A stretch of DNA of 64,000 bases from Phlyctochytrium arcticum (lineage: Eukaryota; Chytridiomycota; Chytridiomycetes; Chytridiales; Chytridiaceae). Numbering within the stretch: the stretch's first letter is position 1; each line of letters begins with the position of its first letter. The DNA lies in assembly GCA_025602905.1 (NCBI GenBank), contig JAHLKI010000035.1, positions 124,001-188,000 on the forward strand, read 5' to 3'. The notes under the pieces are model-generated. The model had not been told where the DNA came from, did not search any database, and was given only the letters and a program-made list of their open reading frames with translations. The position numbers were made by a program, and so were the translations under genes. Positions 10,260-22,400 of this stretch are shown piece by piece.

Positions 10260-10603
10260 CCATCACACACCAAGCCATCATGCTAAGCATTGTGGGTCTA
10301 GCTAGTCAAGAACTATACCGCATGAGCAGATGTATCATCCCTTCAAAGTTCAAACTGAATTCCTGACGCGTGAAATTCCCACAGTTGACACTTTTTCTCG
10401 CACTTGAAAACAGTCGTGAAGTCTTTGGCAGCACGCGCTGGGATCAGTAGTAGTGGTGCAAATCAGCACATTGTATTTCTCCAACAGAAGAGCAAATTTA
10501 TATACAGCAGAAAGGGATTTAAAAAACCAAAATGCGAGAGATTAAGCGAGAGAGTGTGTGTGGGTGCGGGTGTGGGTGAGTGTGACTAGTAGTAAAAGAG
10601 AAA
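10260..10603. other. Intergenic, no gene recognised
   Basis: A short TGTGGGTGCGGG-type microsatellite-like stretch lies at 10553-10583. Nothing else is recognisable. Confidence 0.4.
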
Positions 10604-11565
10604 TTAAGTATGGGGTATGTGAAATCGGGTACAGAGGGTAAGGTTTTTATTGGGGAGAGGAGGGAGTGCGATTGGCTTGTTTCTTTTCGGTGGTGGACGG
10701 ACCGAGATGGCAGCGACTTTGTCGTCGGGAAGAGCGAGATTGCGCTTCAGGGCGAGATGGACGGCAATGGGAATGAGCAAGCCGGGGTAAGGTTGATGTT
10801 TTTTTTGGTGATGGCCGTGTAGGCGTCGGAAATGCCGGGGTAGGTTGCGTTGAGTGCTTGGGCGTCCATGACACTGGAGAAGATGGTGACAATGTCTTCG
10901 GCGATGTGAGCGGCTCTGAGGCGGACCCATAGCGAGCGTCCACTGGTGGCATAGGCAGGTGATTCCGGTATATCATGGGTTTCATCGCGTAAAGACGGAC
11001 AGCGATCCGTCGGTCATCAAAATGTGGAGGGGAAGAGGTTCGATGGAGGTATCCAAAGGCACAAGATGATCACGGATGTACGTGAGGGGATGGAGGGTCA
11101 TGGCGCCAATCTAAGAGAGCTCATCATCAGTTTGTGTTCTCCTTTCACGATATCCAGATCCAGTATCAATCTGAGTGCAATCCAACGTCGAGTGAGGGTA
11201 CGAACAACACAGTCCTGGAAAAGAGCAAGTCTGCGTGAGACCGAATGCCGTGTTTTCTAGTCCAATCGGGAGCTCTGGTAGGAGTGGTTTCGCTGTTTTG
11301 CGGTCATAAACAAGGATTGGTTTTGGAAGTAGCTGGTGTGGGAACAGGTTTCAGGAGGTCGTTTCTTGGCCAGTGCTAGTAGATAGGCTGCTGCTTGTTC
11401 CGTACGGTTGTGGTTGGTGGGTCGACTTGAGGTTATTTTCGGAAGTCAGACAAAGGACCAAACGTAATTAACACAACGACTGTAGCATACCCGAATACCA
11501 ATAATCGTGCCCCGACGGCCTTCTTCAATGATAGTCAACATGCACAGTTCCAGCACCGGCACCAT
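10604..11565 (-). pseudogene. Unrecognised gene with frame breaks (relic or error-containing)
   Basis: A minus-strand first exon (11565-11491, 25 codons, MVPVLELCMLTIIEEG start) ends at a GTATGC donor. Coding-like stretches follow in different frames: YDRKTAKPLLPELPIGLENT, then MTLHPLTYIRDHLVPLD, then ATSGRSLWVRLRAAHIAED, then LLIPIAVHLALKRNLALPDD, ending VRPPPKRNKP. Joins near 10985 and 10825 each need one extra base and are not explained by good splice sites; the second lies in a CCCC run. I do not recognise the family. It may be a pseudogene or an intact gene with deletion errors. The neighbouring F-box gene also lacks one base. Confidence 0.45.
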
Positions 11566-12033
11566 ATTCTAGGTTTCCGTTGTCGTTGTCGATTCTATTG
11601 GGGGTTTCGGTGTGCAAAGTCGCGGGTTTTCAAATACTGGACTTGCCAGGAGTAAGCCAGATCTAAACAACCGCGCGTTTTTCGGCCGAGCAACGAAAAC
11701 TCGATGGAAGAAAGACAACGGCAGGACAACAAGACTCTCTGGAAGTAACAAAACCGATCTCAAGTGAACTTGATCCGCTCAATACAATACCGCCTCTATC
11801 TGAATACCATGTCTTCGTTGCCTGGTTGCTATTCGGCCGACTGTTCACCCGACAACTTCAACCCCTTGCTGTTCCGAATATCAATGGCAGCTCATGGTAG
11901 CGGGTTCACTGCACCAGGATCATCACTTCGTTACAAAACCTATACATTCATTCTTCGTTTACGAGCTGGCCCGGCCGCCCACATATCCCCCGACGAAAAG
12001 TTCTTTACGAGGTCAAGTTGGAAATCTGATTCT
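11566..12033. other. Intergenic, no gene recognised
   Basis: A 98-codon plus frame (11764-12060) has no recognisable domain and runs into the promoter-like block. I consider it chance. Confidence 0.4.
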
Positions 12034-12175
12034 ACGCGTCGACCGTGCAGCGACGCGTAAGCCATGTTCCTAGAATTTCCTGCGCAAGGGATGGCCCGGA
12101 TGGCCTGATCCAAGTTTCAGCCAATCACAACCTTTTCCACAGCTACGCCGCAATGGGCCCCTCGGGCTATAAAAG
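12034..12175 (+). promoter_or_regulatory. Promoter-like block: two ACGCGT boxes, CCAAT, TATAAAAG
   Basis: ACGCGT occurs at 12034-12039 and 12053-12058, CCAAT at 12121-12125 and TATAAAAG at 12168-12175. A pyrimidine-rich leader follows, with a candidate intron at about 12252-12329 (GTAAGT..TTCTCAG). ACGCGT is the core of the fungal MCB box bound by MBF-type G1/S regulators. No ATG opens a convincing gene downstream; the transcript would enter the minisatellites. The block resembles another at 25571-25715. Confidence 0.5.
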
Positions 12176-12421
12176 CCTGGCCTTCCCCCCGCTTCCCTCT
12201 TGCGTTTTTTCTTCATCTCACACACCCGCTTCCAGCTCCATTCCCCACCCTGTAAGTATACTTCACCCGTCTCATTCTGTGATTGGGTTTTCTTTGCTGA
12301 CCGCCATATCCCTCCTTTCACTTCTCAGTTTCATTCACGTCGCCGTCCTTTACCCCTATCCTTCGCCTCATCACCATCAACCAGCACCCCCCATCAACCA
12401 CAGCATCCCTCTCAACCAGCA

Positions 12422-12564
12422 CCCAGCACCCCTCCACCCGCACCCCATTCAGCACCCCCTGCAGCACCCGCTTCAGCACCCCTTTCAGCACCCCCTGCAG
12501 CACCCCCTTCAGCACCCCTTTCAGCACCCCCTTTAGCACCCCCTTCAGCACCCCATTCAGCACC
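12422..12564 (+). repeat. 12-base proline-codon minisatellite
   Basis: About ten or more units of CAGCACCCCCTT, with CATT, CTG and TTT variants, run up to 12564. On the plus strand one frame reads as SAPP/APLS repeats and another as QHPL/QHPF repeats. It sits between a promoter-like block and a second minisatellite. Confidence 0.85.
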
Positions 12565-12573
12565 TCAACGTCA

Positions 12574-13135
12574 GGACTGGATCAAGACAGGACCGGATCA
12601 GGACAGGACTGGATCAAGACAGGACTGGATCAGGACAGGACTGGATCAAGACAGGACTGGATCAAGACAGGACTGGATCAGGACAGGACTGGATCAAGAC
12701 AGGACTGGATCAGGACAGGACTGGATCAAGACACGACTGGATCAGGACAGGACTGGATCAAGACAGGACTGGATCAGGACAGGACTGGATCAAGACAGGA
12801 CTGGATCAAGACAGGACTGGATCAAGACAGGACTGGATCAGGACAGGACTGGATCAAGACAGGACTGGATCAGGACTGGACTGGATCAAGACAGGACTTG
12901 ATCAGGACAGGACTGGATCAAGACAGGACTGGATCAGGACAGGACTGGATCAAGACAGGACTGGATCAGGACAGGACTGGATCAGGACAGGACTGGATCA
13001 GGACAGGACTGGATCAGGATAGGACTGGATCAGGATAGGACTGGATCAGGACAGGACTGGATCAGGACAGGACTGGATCAAGGCAGGACTGGATCAAGGC
13101 AGGACTGGATCGGGACAGGACTGGATCAGGACTGG
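12574..13135 (+). repeat. 16-base minisatellite, about 35 units
   Basis: The unit is GGACTGGATCAAGACA, alternating with GGACTGGATCAGGACA. Some units carry GGATAG or AAGGCAGG variants toward the right end. Since 16 is not a multiple of 3, three units give one 16-residue period (GLDQDRTGSRQDWIKT), and all three plus frames of the perfect unit are free of stops. The reverse strand has TGA in each cycle. A single T variant near 12899 introduces a stop. Expansion is likely recent, as units are near identical. Confidence 0.95.
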
Positions 13136-13472
13136 AGGGCTTTCTCAGGTGAGTGGTCTGTAGTGTAGGTGCGTGGCAGAAACGGACTGACGCTGCGCGG
13201 TGGTGGCGCGCAGTGCTGTACTGTGCTCGGGATGGCAGTGCATTCGTTGCCTGAGGGCCGGAGGGGCCCGAAGAAGGCGCGGAAGGGCCGGGAAGACTTC
13301 AACTTTCATTGTCTTTGTAATTCTTCATACCATAATACATTCTATAACATACACTACATTTTGCATTAAATACCAATGAATATGGTTGATCATACAAATT
13401 TCTCCATTTTGTAAACTTGTCCATTCCATTCGTGCTGTGAGACGCGTCAAACATTGCGCGCAGTAACCGAAG
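13136..13472. other. Intergenic after the minisatellite
   Basis: GTGAGTGG directly after the array (13150) could be a splice donor. AT-rich sequence at 13315-13375 could hold a polyadenylation region. No gene is recognised. Confidence 0.35.
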
Positions 13473-13849
13473 TCATACACTCATTTCGGCAAGCTTTTCC
13501 CTGTAGTACCGCCGGCGACGGCAGTCCGGGTTTCGAACGAACGCATCCAAACTATAGTGGCAGTCGTGCGTAACTGTGTATGTGCTTCCTACCTTCCCTC
13601 TTTGTACTAGTCCAGTCCACCTGATGTGAAAAGCAATAGCATAGTGTTTCGTACGTGACAGAAGCATCAGTAGAACCTAGCTTCCAAATGAACTACGACG
13701 TGGGAAACGTCTATCCCACAGTTGTAACAGGGTGTTAACAACAGGGGGGAGTCTTCTTCCATTGGGATTTCTCCGAAGGTGTTTGCTTCATAGTTGGAGT
13801 GCGCCGCCATTGGTCGGTGAGGAGCATCAGTTTTATTGATACAATGCAA
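13473..13849 (-). CDS. Small unrecognised protein with conserved-looking cysteines (93-106 aa)
   Basis: Exon 1 (13849 or 13810 down to 13677) and exon 2 (13620-13473) are joined across a 56-base intron, donor GTTCTA and acceptor CATCAG, and the frame closes. The short start gives MAAHSNYEANTFGEIP and 93 residues; the upstream in-frame ATG gives 106. The product contains CYNCGIDVSH, later THDCHYSLDAFVRNPDC, and a basic end RRRRYYREKLAEMSV, so a zinc-binding fold is possible. I know no family for it. Coding potential is judged from residue composition and the clean splice only. Confidence 0.4.
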
Positions 13850-14005
13850 AAAGAAAGGATTTAGTGATTCAAACTTCTAAATGGCTACGATACAGGACGA
13901 AGACATGAGGGAAAGGAAAAACTGGTTTTGTATATATCTACAGGAGTTTGGTGACAAGTATTGTATGTGGATGTAAAATGTAGTAGTGACAGTACGGTGA
14001 TTTAT

Positions 14006-16453
14006 CTACCATCCATTAGGATCCCTCCATCCATTCTCAATTTGTTTGGCTTCATATTTGGAATGTGCTGGAGTTTTGTCAGTGACGGTGGGAGCCCGGG
14101 ATAACGCCGAGGACGCATAATCGGCCACATCAAAGCTGCTTTCGGGAGTATCCAGGATGTTTTGGTTGAGAGTGTACCGGCCGGGGGATTTAGCCGCATA
14201 TGTATAGTTTGGGTTGTAGGATTTGGCGGGTGCGGGGGCGTAGCGGCTGGTATTGCCGACATGGGGTAAAGGGCTGCGAGGGGGTGGTGCTTGGGGTGGG
14301 GGTGAGTAAACTTGATTGGTGACGGCGACGGCGGTGGCCGTGGTGGGATGTATGGTTGTGACAGCCATGTCGCCGCGATGGATTCTGGGACGGCTGCTGC
14401 TTGATCCCGCTTGTGGGTAATAACGAGGCTCCTCCTGGTAATATCTGCCCGAGCTCGTAGCGTCAGGACTGCCATAGGCGACATCTTGTGGTGGATAGGT
14501 TTGTTCTGGTGGTGAGCGTGATAGAGCGGCAGCCTGCTGCCGGAGCTCGTTGTAAGCCGGTCGGTCATAAGACCGATTTTCCGACGGAAAGTAGCCCTCG
14601 TTCCCGTACGCCCGTGGAGACATCGCTCCATGAGGTAAGCTGTGTGAATGAACGTATGGGTTGGTTTCGCCCGGCGAACGGGGGGCCGGGGAGGTGGCGT
14701 AATATTTTTGGCTGCCGCTAGTGCCTGCACTAGTCTTGCCTGGCGGATAGAACAGGTCACCTCTGGGAGACGCTGGCCCCGCACTGGCTCGGTATGCGCC
14801 CTTTGTCAATGTAGTGGTCCGCACGTTTAGGGAAACATCGTCTGTGACATCCTCGAAAACTGGCTTGGAACGGCCCCGACACCTTAAAAACAAGGTACCA
14901 AAAGTCGTGTTGATCCAAGTTGCCCTGGATGTACACAAAATGATCCATCCAAGAATCCCCAGCGCAGCTACGACATAGTCGCGAAATCCAGGGCGTGAAT
15001 CCTCGGGGGCAAACCTTCCTACCGAAAGAGCACGAACTTGCTGATAGTTTGAGGCAACTGTGGCAAGGATATAGAGGGCCGTAATGCCCAATACTCGCAA
15101 ACATAATTGCGCTGTAATCCGAGATTGCGCGCGATCTACCTTGGTTCCCCCCACCACGTTGTCAGTGGATGAACCGGTGCTTCGAGTCGCCGAAAGGAAC
15201 GCTCGGCGTTGCTTCCACAGCGCAAAGGCTGTGTGAAGTCCCAAAATAGTTGCCCCGATCACAAAGAAAAAGGCGAATGGAATAGTAGACATGGCCAAAG
15301 TGTTGATGGGGTAAAGATATGTGCAGTACATGATGTGCGGGGCAAAACCCGGTTGTACGTTGGAAGGCGCGTCCAACGAAACGGGGTTGGCACGGAGTAA
15401 GATGATGACAAGTGGAATGGCGGGTAAGAGAAGTGCAAAGGGCGCATTCCATTTCCAGCGTGTGGATTCTGACGCATTCCTCAATCGACCTTTTACCACA
15501 GCGTACCAGGCATCCAGCGTCATGAAAAACGGCCAAATGTATGAAGACATGGCCAGGTAAGTCATAATCAGTGTCTGAAGTCGGCAAAAGTCGGTGTTGA
15601 AGGCGCGCGCGATGTTGAGTTTAAACTTGATGTTGCCCACGGCAACCACGATGATGATTGCGATCCAGGTGAGTGCCCAGGAAACCGTGGCGTAATTGCG
15701 CCGCATTCGACTGAATGTGAGCGCGAGATCCAAGAATGCAATGAATGACAAGCCAAACAGGATGCTTAGAATGAGCTTTTCAACTGGGATTCCATCTTCT
15801 GGGAACACTTCACCAGGCGCTGCAACCGTGCCCCGAGACGTCACTTGGGTAGGCAATACCTCCAATGGACTGCTTGGTTGCGCTGCACCCAGACAGTTTG
15901 TTGTTGGATAGGGCACCGTCTTGCCAGTCACATTCATAGAGGTGCAATCGGAAAGCAGATCTTCAGTGTGCAAAATAGCAAAAGTAGCAGCACATGCCTC
16001 AACGGCAAATTTACAGGTATTTTCGCACGGAAAGATGGTTACGCCTGTAACATGTCATGTAAATATCAAAGTACTGTGAGCACAAACATCACGAATGAAC
16101 TTACCATTTGCGCAAGATGGGAATGCAGCTGAGCAATACAATTGCCTGAGTTGTCCGTAGCAAGCGGGAGCAATCGTTCGCAGCTGTTCTATTGACTTGA
16201 ATGTTTGTTGCAGCTTTTCTTCGGCTGCACTGATGGCAGTTGGCGGCGTGGCGACCTGATAGTTGACGCCGACCGCGGAGCAAGCAGTTCCTGAATAGGG
16301 CGTAGGCGAGCATGATTGTGCTGCTGCCAACGGTATAGTGCTAAAGGCTGCCAGCGCCAAAAGTCCTATTGTAGTGGGAGAGAATGTTGCCGGTTGTCGT
16401 TGGGAATGCCGCGACCGGCAGTCTAATGATGGACCTGCCTCTTGAAGACTCAT
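14006..16453 (-). CDS. Frizzled-like seven-transmembrane receptor, 795 aa
   Basis: Exon 1 is 16453-16105 and exon 2 is 16044-14006, joined over a GTAAGTTC..TTACAG intron. The N-terminus has a hydrophobic signal-like segment (IGLLALAAFSTIPLAAAQ). A cysteine-rich domain follows, with CYGQLRQLYCSAAFPSC, then IFPCENTCKFAVEACA, then SDCTSM: the Frizzled CRD layout. From about residue 207 there are seven hydrophobic helices, for example LILSILFGLSFIAFLDLALTF and IWPFFMTLDAWYAVV. The tail of about 290 residues is rich in Pro, Ser and Tyr. The metazoan KTxxxW Dishevelled-binding motif is not seen. Fungal Frizzled-like receptors are known, but their ligands are mostly undefined. An in-frame upstream start (16771) would add 106 residues; I prefer 16453 because it puts the signal segment near the N-terminus. 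Confidence 0.88.
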
Positions 16454-17406
16454 TGGGGACTTTTTCGGTGCAGGTTGCAGACTCCAACCAGTGATGGGAA
16501 GGTTGATCTTGGGAGGACAGGTAGGTGGTTTCACTTTTTGAAGGATGCCCTTTGGCGAGCTTAGGGTCGATGATATAGCTTGATGGAGGGCGAGAACAGA
16601 GATCACCAGGGCTTGAAGGTGAATGCGCAAGAAAACTTTTAGTACTCGTACAAATGGGAAGGCAGAGAGTCGGCCGACGTGGTGATATGATGGTCCGTGG
16701 AAAAAATGTGTGTGAGAGGAAAAATATAATGGCGGCACTCGAGGCACTCTTGCTGTGGTCTCAAGTCCCACCCGGAAACTCTAATTGGCAAAAATGGCGG
16801 AATCCACACAGGAATCCAGCAAAGCAAAAGAGGCCCCCGACTCTGCCAACAACCAACTTGCTTTGGAGAGGACGCTCAGAACATGTATGCAGTTAACCTG
16901 CGGGTTTCAGAGTTTATAGAGGTCGTCGCTGCTGGATGCTCGGGATGCATGTCTCGCGACAAAAAGCGGACCATGCGGCCGACGGTCGCGGACCCCGAGC
17001 GATGATTTTTCGCGACGTTTTAGCAACAACTTTTGGCGACGGGGCCCGTCCATCAGCAGGATAGAATAACCTATATACATATGCAAGGCCATGGTATTTA
17101 TATACATTGGGATAGCAAGGAAGAGCACACATTTATTACAAAGTCGACAGTACTCGAGTAAGTATGCAGCGGTCATCTGGCGAAGCAAAGAAATACAGCA
17201 CATTCAGGCTCGTTGCCAGTTGAAAAAACCAGACCCGGTTGGAGGCGAGAAAAGATACTTTCCTGTTTGCAGAATGTAAAACAAATCCCCAAACAGGAAC
17301 TGCCACCCTGCCATGGCCAATAGTGGCCCTAGTGGCCCATACTCCGGTCTGTAAGTGGCGGCAAAAAGATGCATCCGGGCTCCTGCTATGCTTGCGCTAT
17401 GCCATG
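16454..17406. other. Intergenic between receptor and PRP31
   Basis: An in-frame extension of the receptor is possible up to 16771. Beyond it I see only short frames. The AT-rich piece near 17070-17110 has TATA-like words without an obvious gene. Confidence 0.45.
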
Positions 17407-19226
17407 TCATGATGGCGTATCTTTCTTGAGGGGCTTTTTGAATGTGGCATTGCTAAAGTATCGGTCGTTCACGTCCTTCACCCGCTGTGCGGCAGCTTCT
17501 GGATTCTCCAACTCGATCCCTTTCACTGGGGTAAATGCCACCGAAGATGATAAACCAGATGTCGCGCCTGAAGATCCACCCCAGGACAACTTGTGCTTTC
17601 GCGCCAATCCCACTGGAAATGAAGGTTGCCTCAGATTTCATACCAATGTAAAGTAAAGACACTAATACTATACCTTTCACCCTTGGATCCGCTTGAGTCG
17701 CTCGGATTTTCCCTGACTGAGCCCCAATTAACCCTAGTCCCTTGGTGCTTCCCGTAGTGAATCCAACTTCGTCCTCAGCCACTCCAAATGTCATCCGGTT
17801 AGCTGCCTTGGCCAGCTCTGTTTGCGCACGCTGTTGTTTGGCGCGTTGGTATCTGGTAGCAAGAGAACTGTATGAACAAAGACGAAAGCGCACAATGGAA
17901 TGACTTAAATAGACGTACCGTTTGCCGGCTCGGCGCTTCTTGGGCCCCTCGTCCGGTATTGGCAAGGCTCGGGCCGACTTGCCCGGTGGTGGTGCAATCA
18001 GCAGATCTATGTGTTTCTGAACAGCTTCACGGAACTTGCGGCCTACATCTCCTTCTGGTGAAGTTCTCGCCTGATCCACCCGCGCAGCCAGAGCAACTTT
18101 GGCCGCCAATGTCCTGGCACCCTTTCGCTTCCATTCTTGAGGTAGCGTCGCTATCAAATCGGTAAAGTAGACGAGACCTTGGTGCTTTGCCTGGGTCACC
18201 GACGATAAACCGGTATTCATCTTCTTGACTTTCCCCAGCACAAGAATGTTGCATGCAGGTATTTTACTAAGACCAGTCACTCCGCCAGACAGACCCATCA
18301 ATTTGGCCGCGATATTACTTCCAACCAACGCAGATAGATTCGGTGCCACAATTGCCATCCGGGATTCCACATATGCTAGAATCTACAGTGAATGGTTAGA
18401 TCAACGTCATCTCCCCCAAAAAAATGCATATAGAAAGCATACCTGACGCCTCCCCGACTCTAAACTCAACAACATATCGCAAGCTTCAATAACTTGATCT
18501 ATCTCAGCTTGTGATAATGGATGTCCTTTACTTGTTGTTGCTGTCACTGTCAAACTCATAACTGTTGCTGAAGGGAGAAGGGATTTTAGATCTACACGTG
18601 TCAGATCCTACGAGATGTTAGACTGATTGCGTTGTCATAAAAAAGGAGCAATACCCACCATTTCGTTGCCAATTAGCTTCACTGTTCGAGCGTAATCTAT
18701 TGGGTTTGGCACCAGGGATTCCAGTTCTGGAAACTTTGGAGCATAATGATCCTTGAGAAACTGAAGGAATGCCGTTAGTACCCCTACTTACAGATAGTAC
18801 ATTCCCTCAAACCAACCTTGTGCACAACAAATGCTTCATTGTCAATCTCTATAACCAGATTGTTTGCTTGCACAATCAATCGGTATTCTGGATCGTCCTC
18901 CACAGGTCCAGAATTTGATGCCCAATTTCGTGGTTTCTCACTGAATTCTCCAATTTGCTATGATGAATATCTAAGTACTAGATCGGAGCCACAAGTCAAC
19001 CAAAAGTGCAAAATACCTTGATGACATCCCGATACTGTCTTGAGGAAGTGAGCTTGGCGACTTGTGCCACACTTTCTGCTTTTGAGGCTAGCAGAAGAGT
19101 TTCGGGATCTACTTCGGAAACATCTTCAGACTTGATGTCCATAGCATCCTCCTCTCCGTCCCCCAACTCTTCCAGATCCTCATCACCACCCAGCTCCTCC
19201 AAATCATTAAGTAGATCGTCGTCCAT
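17407..19226 (-). CDS. PRP31: U4/U6 snRNP protein PRP31, 488 aa, seven exons
   Basis: Exons are 19226-19017, 18957-18817, 18760-18659, 18607-18443, 18382-17919, 17852-17674 and 17612-17407; phases close to 488 residues, the usual length. An acidic N-terminus leads into the NOSIC region (FPELESLVPNPIDYARTVK, DLTRVDLKSLLPSATVMSL). The Nop domain follows (ESRMAIVAPNLSALVGSNIA, KIPACNILVLGKVKK). The C-terminal PRP31 domain has RAKQQRAQTELAKAANRMTF and GLARKHKLSWGG. The protein binds the U4 5' stem-loop with the 15.5K protein and is needed for tri-snRNP assembly in the nucleus. It is divergent from the large gene at 19451, with 224 bases between starts. Confidence 0.96.
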
Positions 19227-19450
19227 TTTGCTTTTGTAAACAAGGTAATTTGTGCTGCAAAACGACTTGGTCGAACCCAGATTCAGGTTCAGAACTCTGT
19301 GCCGTCACGTGTCTCCACTTTCGGGTGACTTCAAAACCAACGTGATTTCCTTACACTGCAGTTACCCCCCAAGTAACCGTGCGAAATGAAGGGTAGATAG
19401 AGATCCTGCCTGTTTGTTGGTAATTTCTTCTGTCCCCACAGTCATGCGGA

Positions 19451-22400
19451 ATGGACGCCCACGGGGTGGAGCAGAAACGGTTGGAAAAGCTGGCTTCACA
19501 GTTTGTCAAGTCGCCCAAGAAGACGGACGCACAGGGAAGTTTGTCGACGATCGGTGGAGATCCCCACGAAATATGGAGGTTATTTTTAACGGCAGTACAA
19601 CGCTCGATACTTGCTGCTTTAGCATCTGATTCGAAGCAAGATCAAGAGCGGGCCCTTGAAGCAATCACGACTGTCATAAAGATTAGGAATGATCAATCGA
19701 AAGATGATAATGAAGTGGCCGCATTGATTAACCTTGCTTTTCGGAAGGTGGTCTTTTTGGAACTGAGAGATGGTGAACCTCATAGTTCGACAAAAAATGA
19801 CATGGATCTGTATGCCTCCTGGCTGAGTGCGCTTGAAACTACCGTCATGCCATACTTCCAGTCCATACCTGACATCCGTCAAGCTGGGCGACAGGCTACC
19901 GCGGCTTTTCTAATGCTGAACTACTTGATGCGCTTTACATCGCTACCAATCGCTAATGACGCAAAGTCCAAGAAACTTGCGACTGTCGAGTTGCGTCTGC
20001 TTCAAACGCTGGTCCAACAGGATTCGAGTTTGATTCTTTTCCCCATGAGTGTCATTGGCGCTCACGTCTCTGGTCTGTTCTTTCAGGCCAAGCCTAGCAA
20101 AGACAACTGTGTCCCACTCGAGGGCGTACAGCAGGTATAAGTCATTGATCAAGTATGATACAAGTGATGGGCAGTTGGTTGAACTACAGGTTATTTAGTT
20201 TCTCGAGCTGTTTTTCGGAGTGCCCAAACTGCCGGTATTGTCGGGCGACGTACATTGGATTCTGGATACCAAGAGTGTGGAACATTGGAGGCAAGCGTTG
20301 CTATCAAATACCCTAGAAGATGTTCAACTCGAAAGTCAATTGAAAATCGCGCTACTCGCTCGTGATGTGCTCTTTACTGATCTCATCTTCACGCCAGACT
20401 CGGGCCTACTGCTAAAGAAAGCTCCTGGTTGGAACTTTGAAAAGACGTCAGGGGGCATGGGACATGATGTCTCGATCCACAACGAGTGGTTTGCGTTCTT
20501 GGCCTCGCGTGCCATGGTCAATGTGCAGCAGACCGCAAAACCCAATCTGGCGGCTGGTCTCGTTGCGCACAGCGCGATCTTACATGATACGTTCATTCCG
20601 TACTTGCGACCTGCGTGCTGCGTTGCCGAGGATGACATGTCTCGAATGAACATTCTTCTGGCGTTGGATGCAATCTCCCCAGTAGCGCATGATTTTGTCA
20701 TTAAAGAATTTTGCCATATATCCCAATGCCCGGGTCAGCAGAGTGAGCAAATAGCTCAAACTGTCACCAAATACTTGGGGATTGCTCAGCGCAAATGGAC
20801 GAAATTTGAGCTCTGGAGTAGCTGCAGCAATAATACTTGGCAAGAGCTGCGAAAGCAGCATGCCACCCATTCCGTATCCACTTTTCCATCACCTCTGGTT
20901 CTGCTCTACACTTTTACATCTGAGTTTGAGGTTGAAAAGGACACGTCAAGTCCTTATGCTGTGCCCTGGCAAATCCCTTTTCTGAACGGCCTGACTGCTG
21001 ATTACATTGCGGATCTGTTTATCAAGTTGGCTTGTGAAAAGCACGGCACAACACTATGCTTGAGAATGCTGGAAAAGTTGGAAATGATTGCAACGAGTTT
21101 TCCTGCTACTTCTGTCATTCCCGAAGTAATGGAAGACCTATTTTGCGGTAAACGAGGCCGAGCAAGTGAACACACGACCAATACTCATGGGCAGGAGATG
21201 CGCAGCAAGGCAAGGACAGTGTTGGCCTATCTGATGGAGGAGAATAGCGAGCATTTAAGATTGGTGCACCAGTGTTGGCATCAGGTGTCCCGCGGTTCTG
21301 CGGCAGCATCCGAGATGCCCGGGTCGACCGTGGGAGAGAAGCGTAAGCGCGACGCGTCAGTTTCGGATTCAGGCTCCTTGCCACACGTCGACAAAGCTCC
21401 GCGGACCGCTACTCTGAAAGAACCAAACCCTTTTGCTGTTTCCGGTATAACCGAATCACTCCCTGTTGAGACCCTGGCGTTCAAATCAGTACTTGCCAGG
21501 ATACATGGCGAATGGAGCCTTTTGTTCATGACTCTACCCAGCACTGTGGTCGAGGCCCATCTCTTTGATTTGATCCGAAAATCGTACCCAACACCTAAAC
21601 GAATCATGTTAGACTACGCCCTTCCACGTATGATGCTGGCGCATCCTGTATACACGGGGTGCATCACCTCCGCGCTGCTTCGGCAACCCAAGCAAAAACG
21701 TCCCGGCGGGCTCAAGGACAGATGCATAGGTCCATTCCTGGTCTTGGTTGAATTGTTTCAGAAGCCGAGCGAGGGATGCAGTTTGGACCAACATGAAAAT
21801 ACGATTATCCTGGTGCTGCAAGCGATGCTAAGGTGTGTCGGTCGGTTTACGAATGACACCAAATGTTGGGCCGCTATACGGTTTGAACAATGTCTGGGGC
21901 GCGCGTCGCGCGTTGTGCAAGGTCGTATGCTTGAATACATTATGACGATTGTCGACCAGCAGTTGGGTTTGAGCAATAGCGATCTTTCTGATCCCTTGCA
22001 GTCTATGGATGATATGCCAATGGGGAAAAATCCACTGCTGGTAGTGTCGCATATTGTCACGGCAAGCGTGGAAGACAAGTACGTGCCCCCTCTTGAGCCA
22101 TTCATCAAGGACGCGTCCGTGGGGCATGACTCCGTACTGTCTCCGAGAATCGTGGCCAACAAACTGATGGATGTCGTCATATGGAATGTATGGAGTCGGG
22201 CGGCACCCACGCCCACTATCCATCAGATTCTGCAGCGCACCCTCCTCTTGCCAACCGCAGATTCGCGGAACGAGACTTATGTCAAGATGATTATGAAGCT
22301 GTTTTTGAAATGGAGAGCTCATGAGTCGGTTGTGTGCGTCGAGACTACATGGTTTGACCCGCTCATTCAGTCTGTCGTCGAGAGCAAGGCGGAAAATGTT

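Noticed and set aside
11764..12060. 98-codon plus frame as a small gene
   Set aside because: No domain; it ends inside the ACGCGT promoter-like block.
12200..12901. 233-codon frame through both minisatellites as a real gene
   Set aside because: It begins with a TTG rather than an ATG and its length depends on the repeats alone; I keep the repeats but do not call a gene.
14006..16771. 901-residue receptor from the ATG at 16771
   Set aside because: The extra 106 residues would bury the signal-like segment in the interior; the ATG at 16453 fits a secreted N-terminus better, though the longer form is not excluded.
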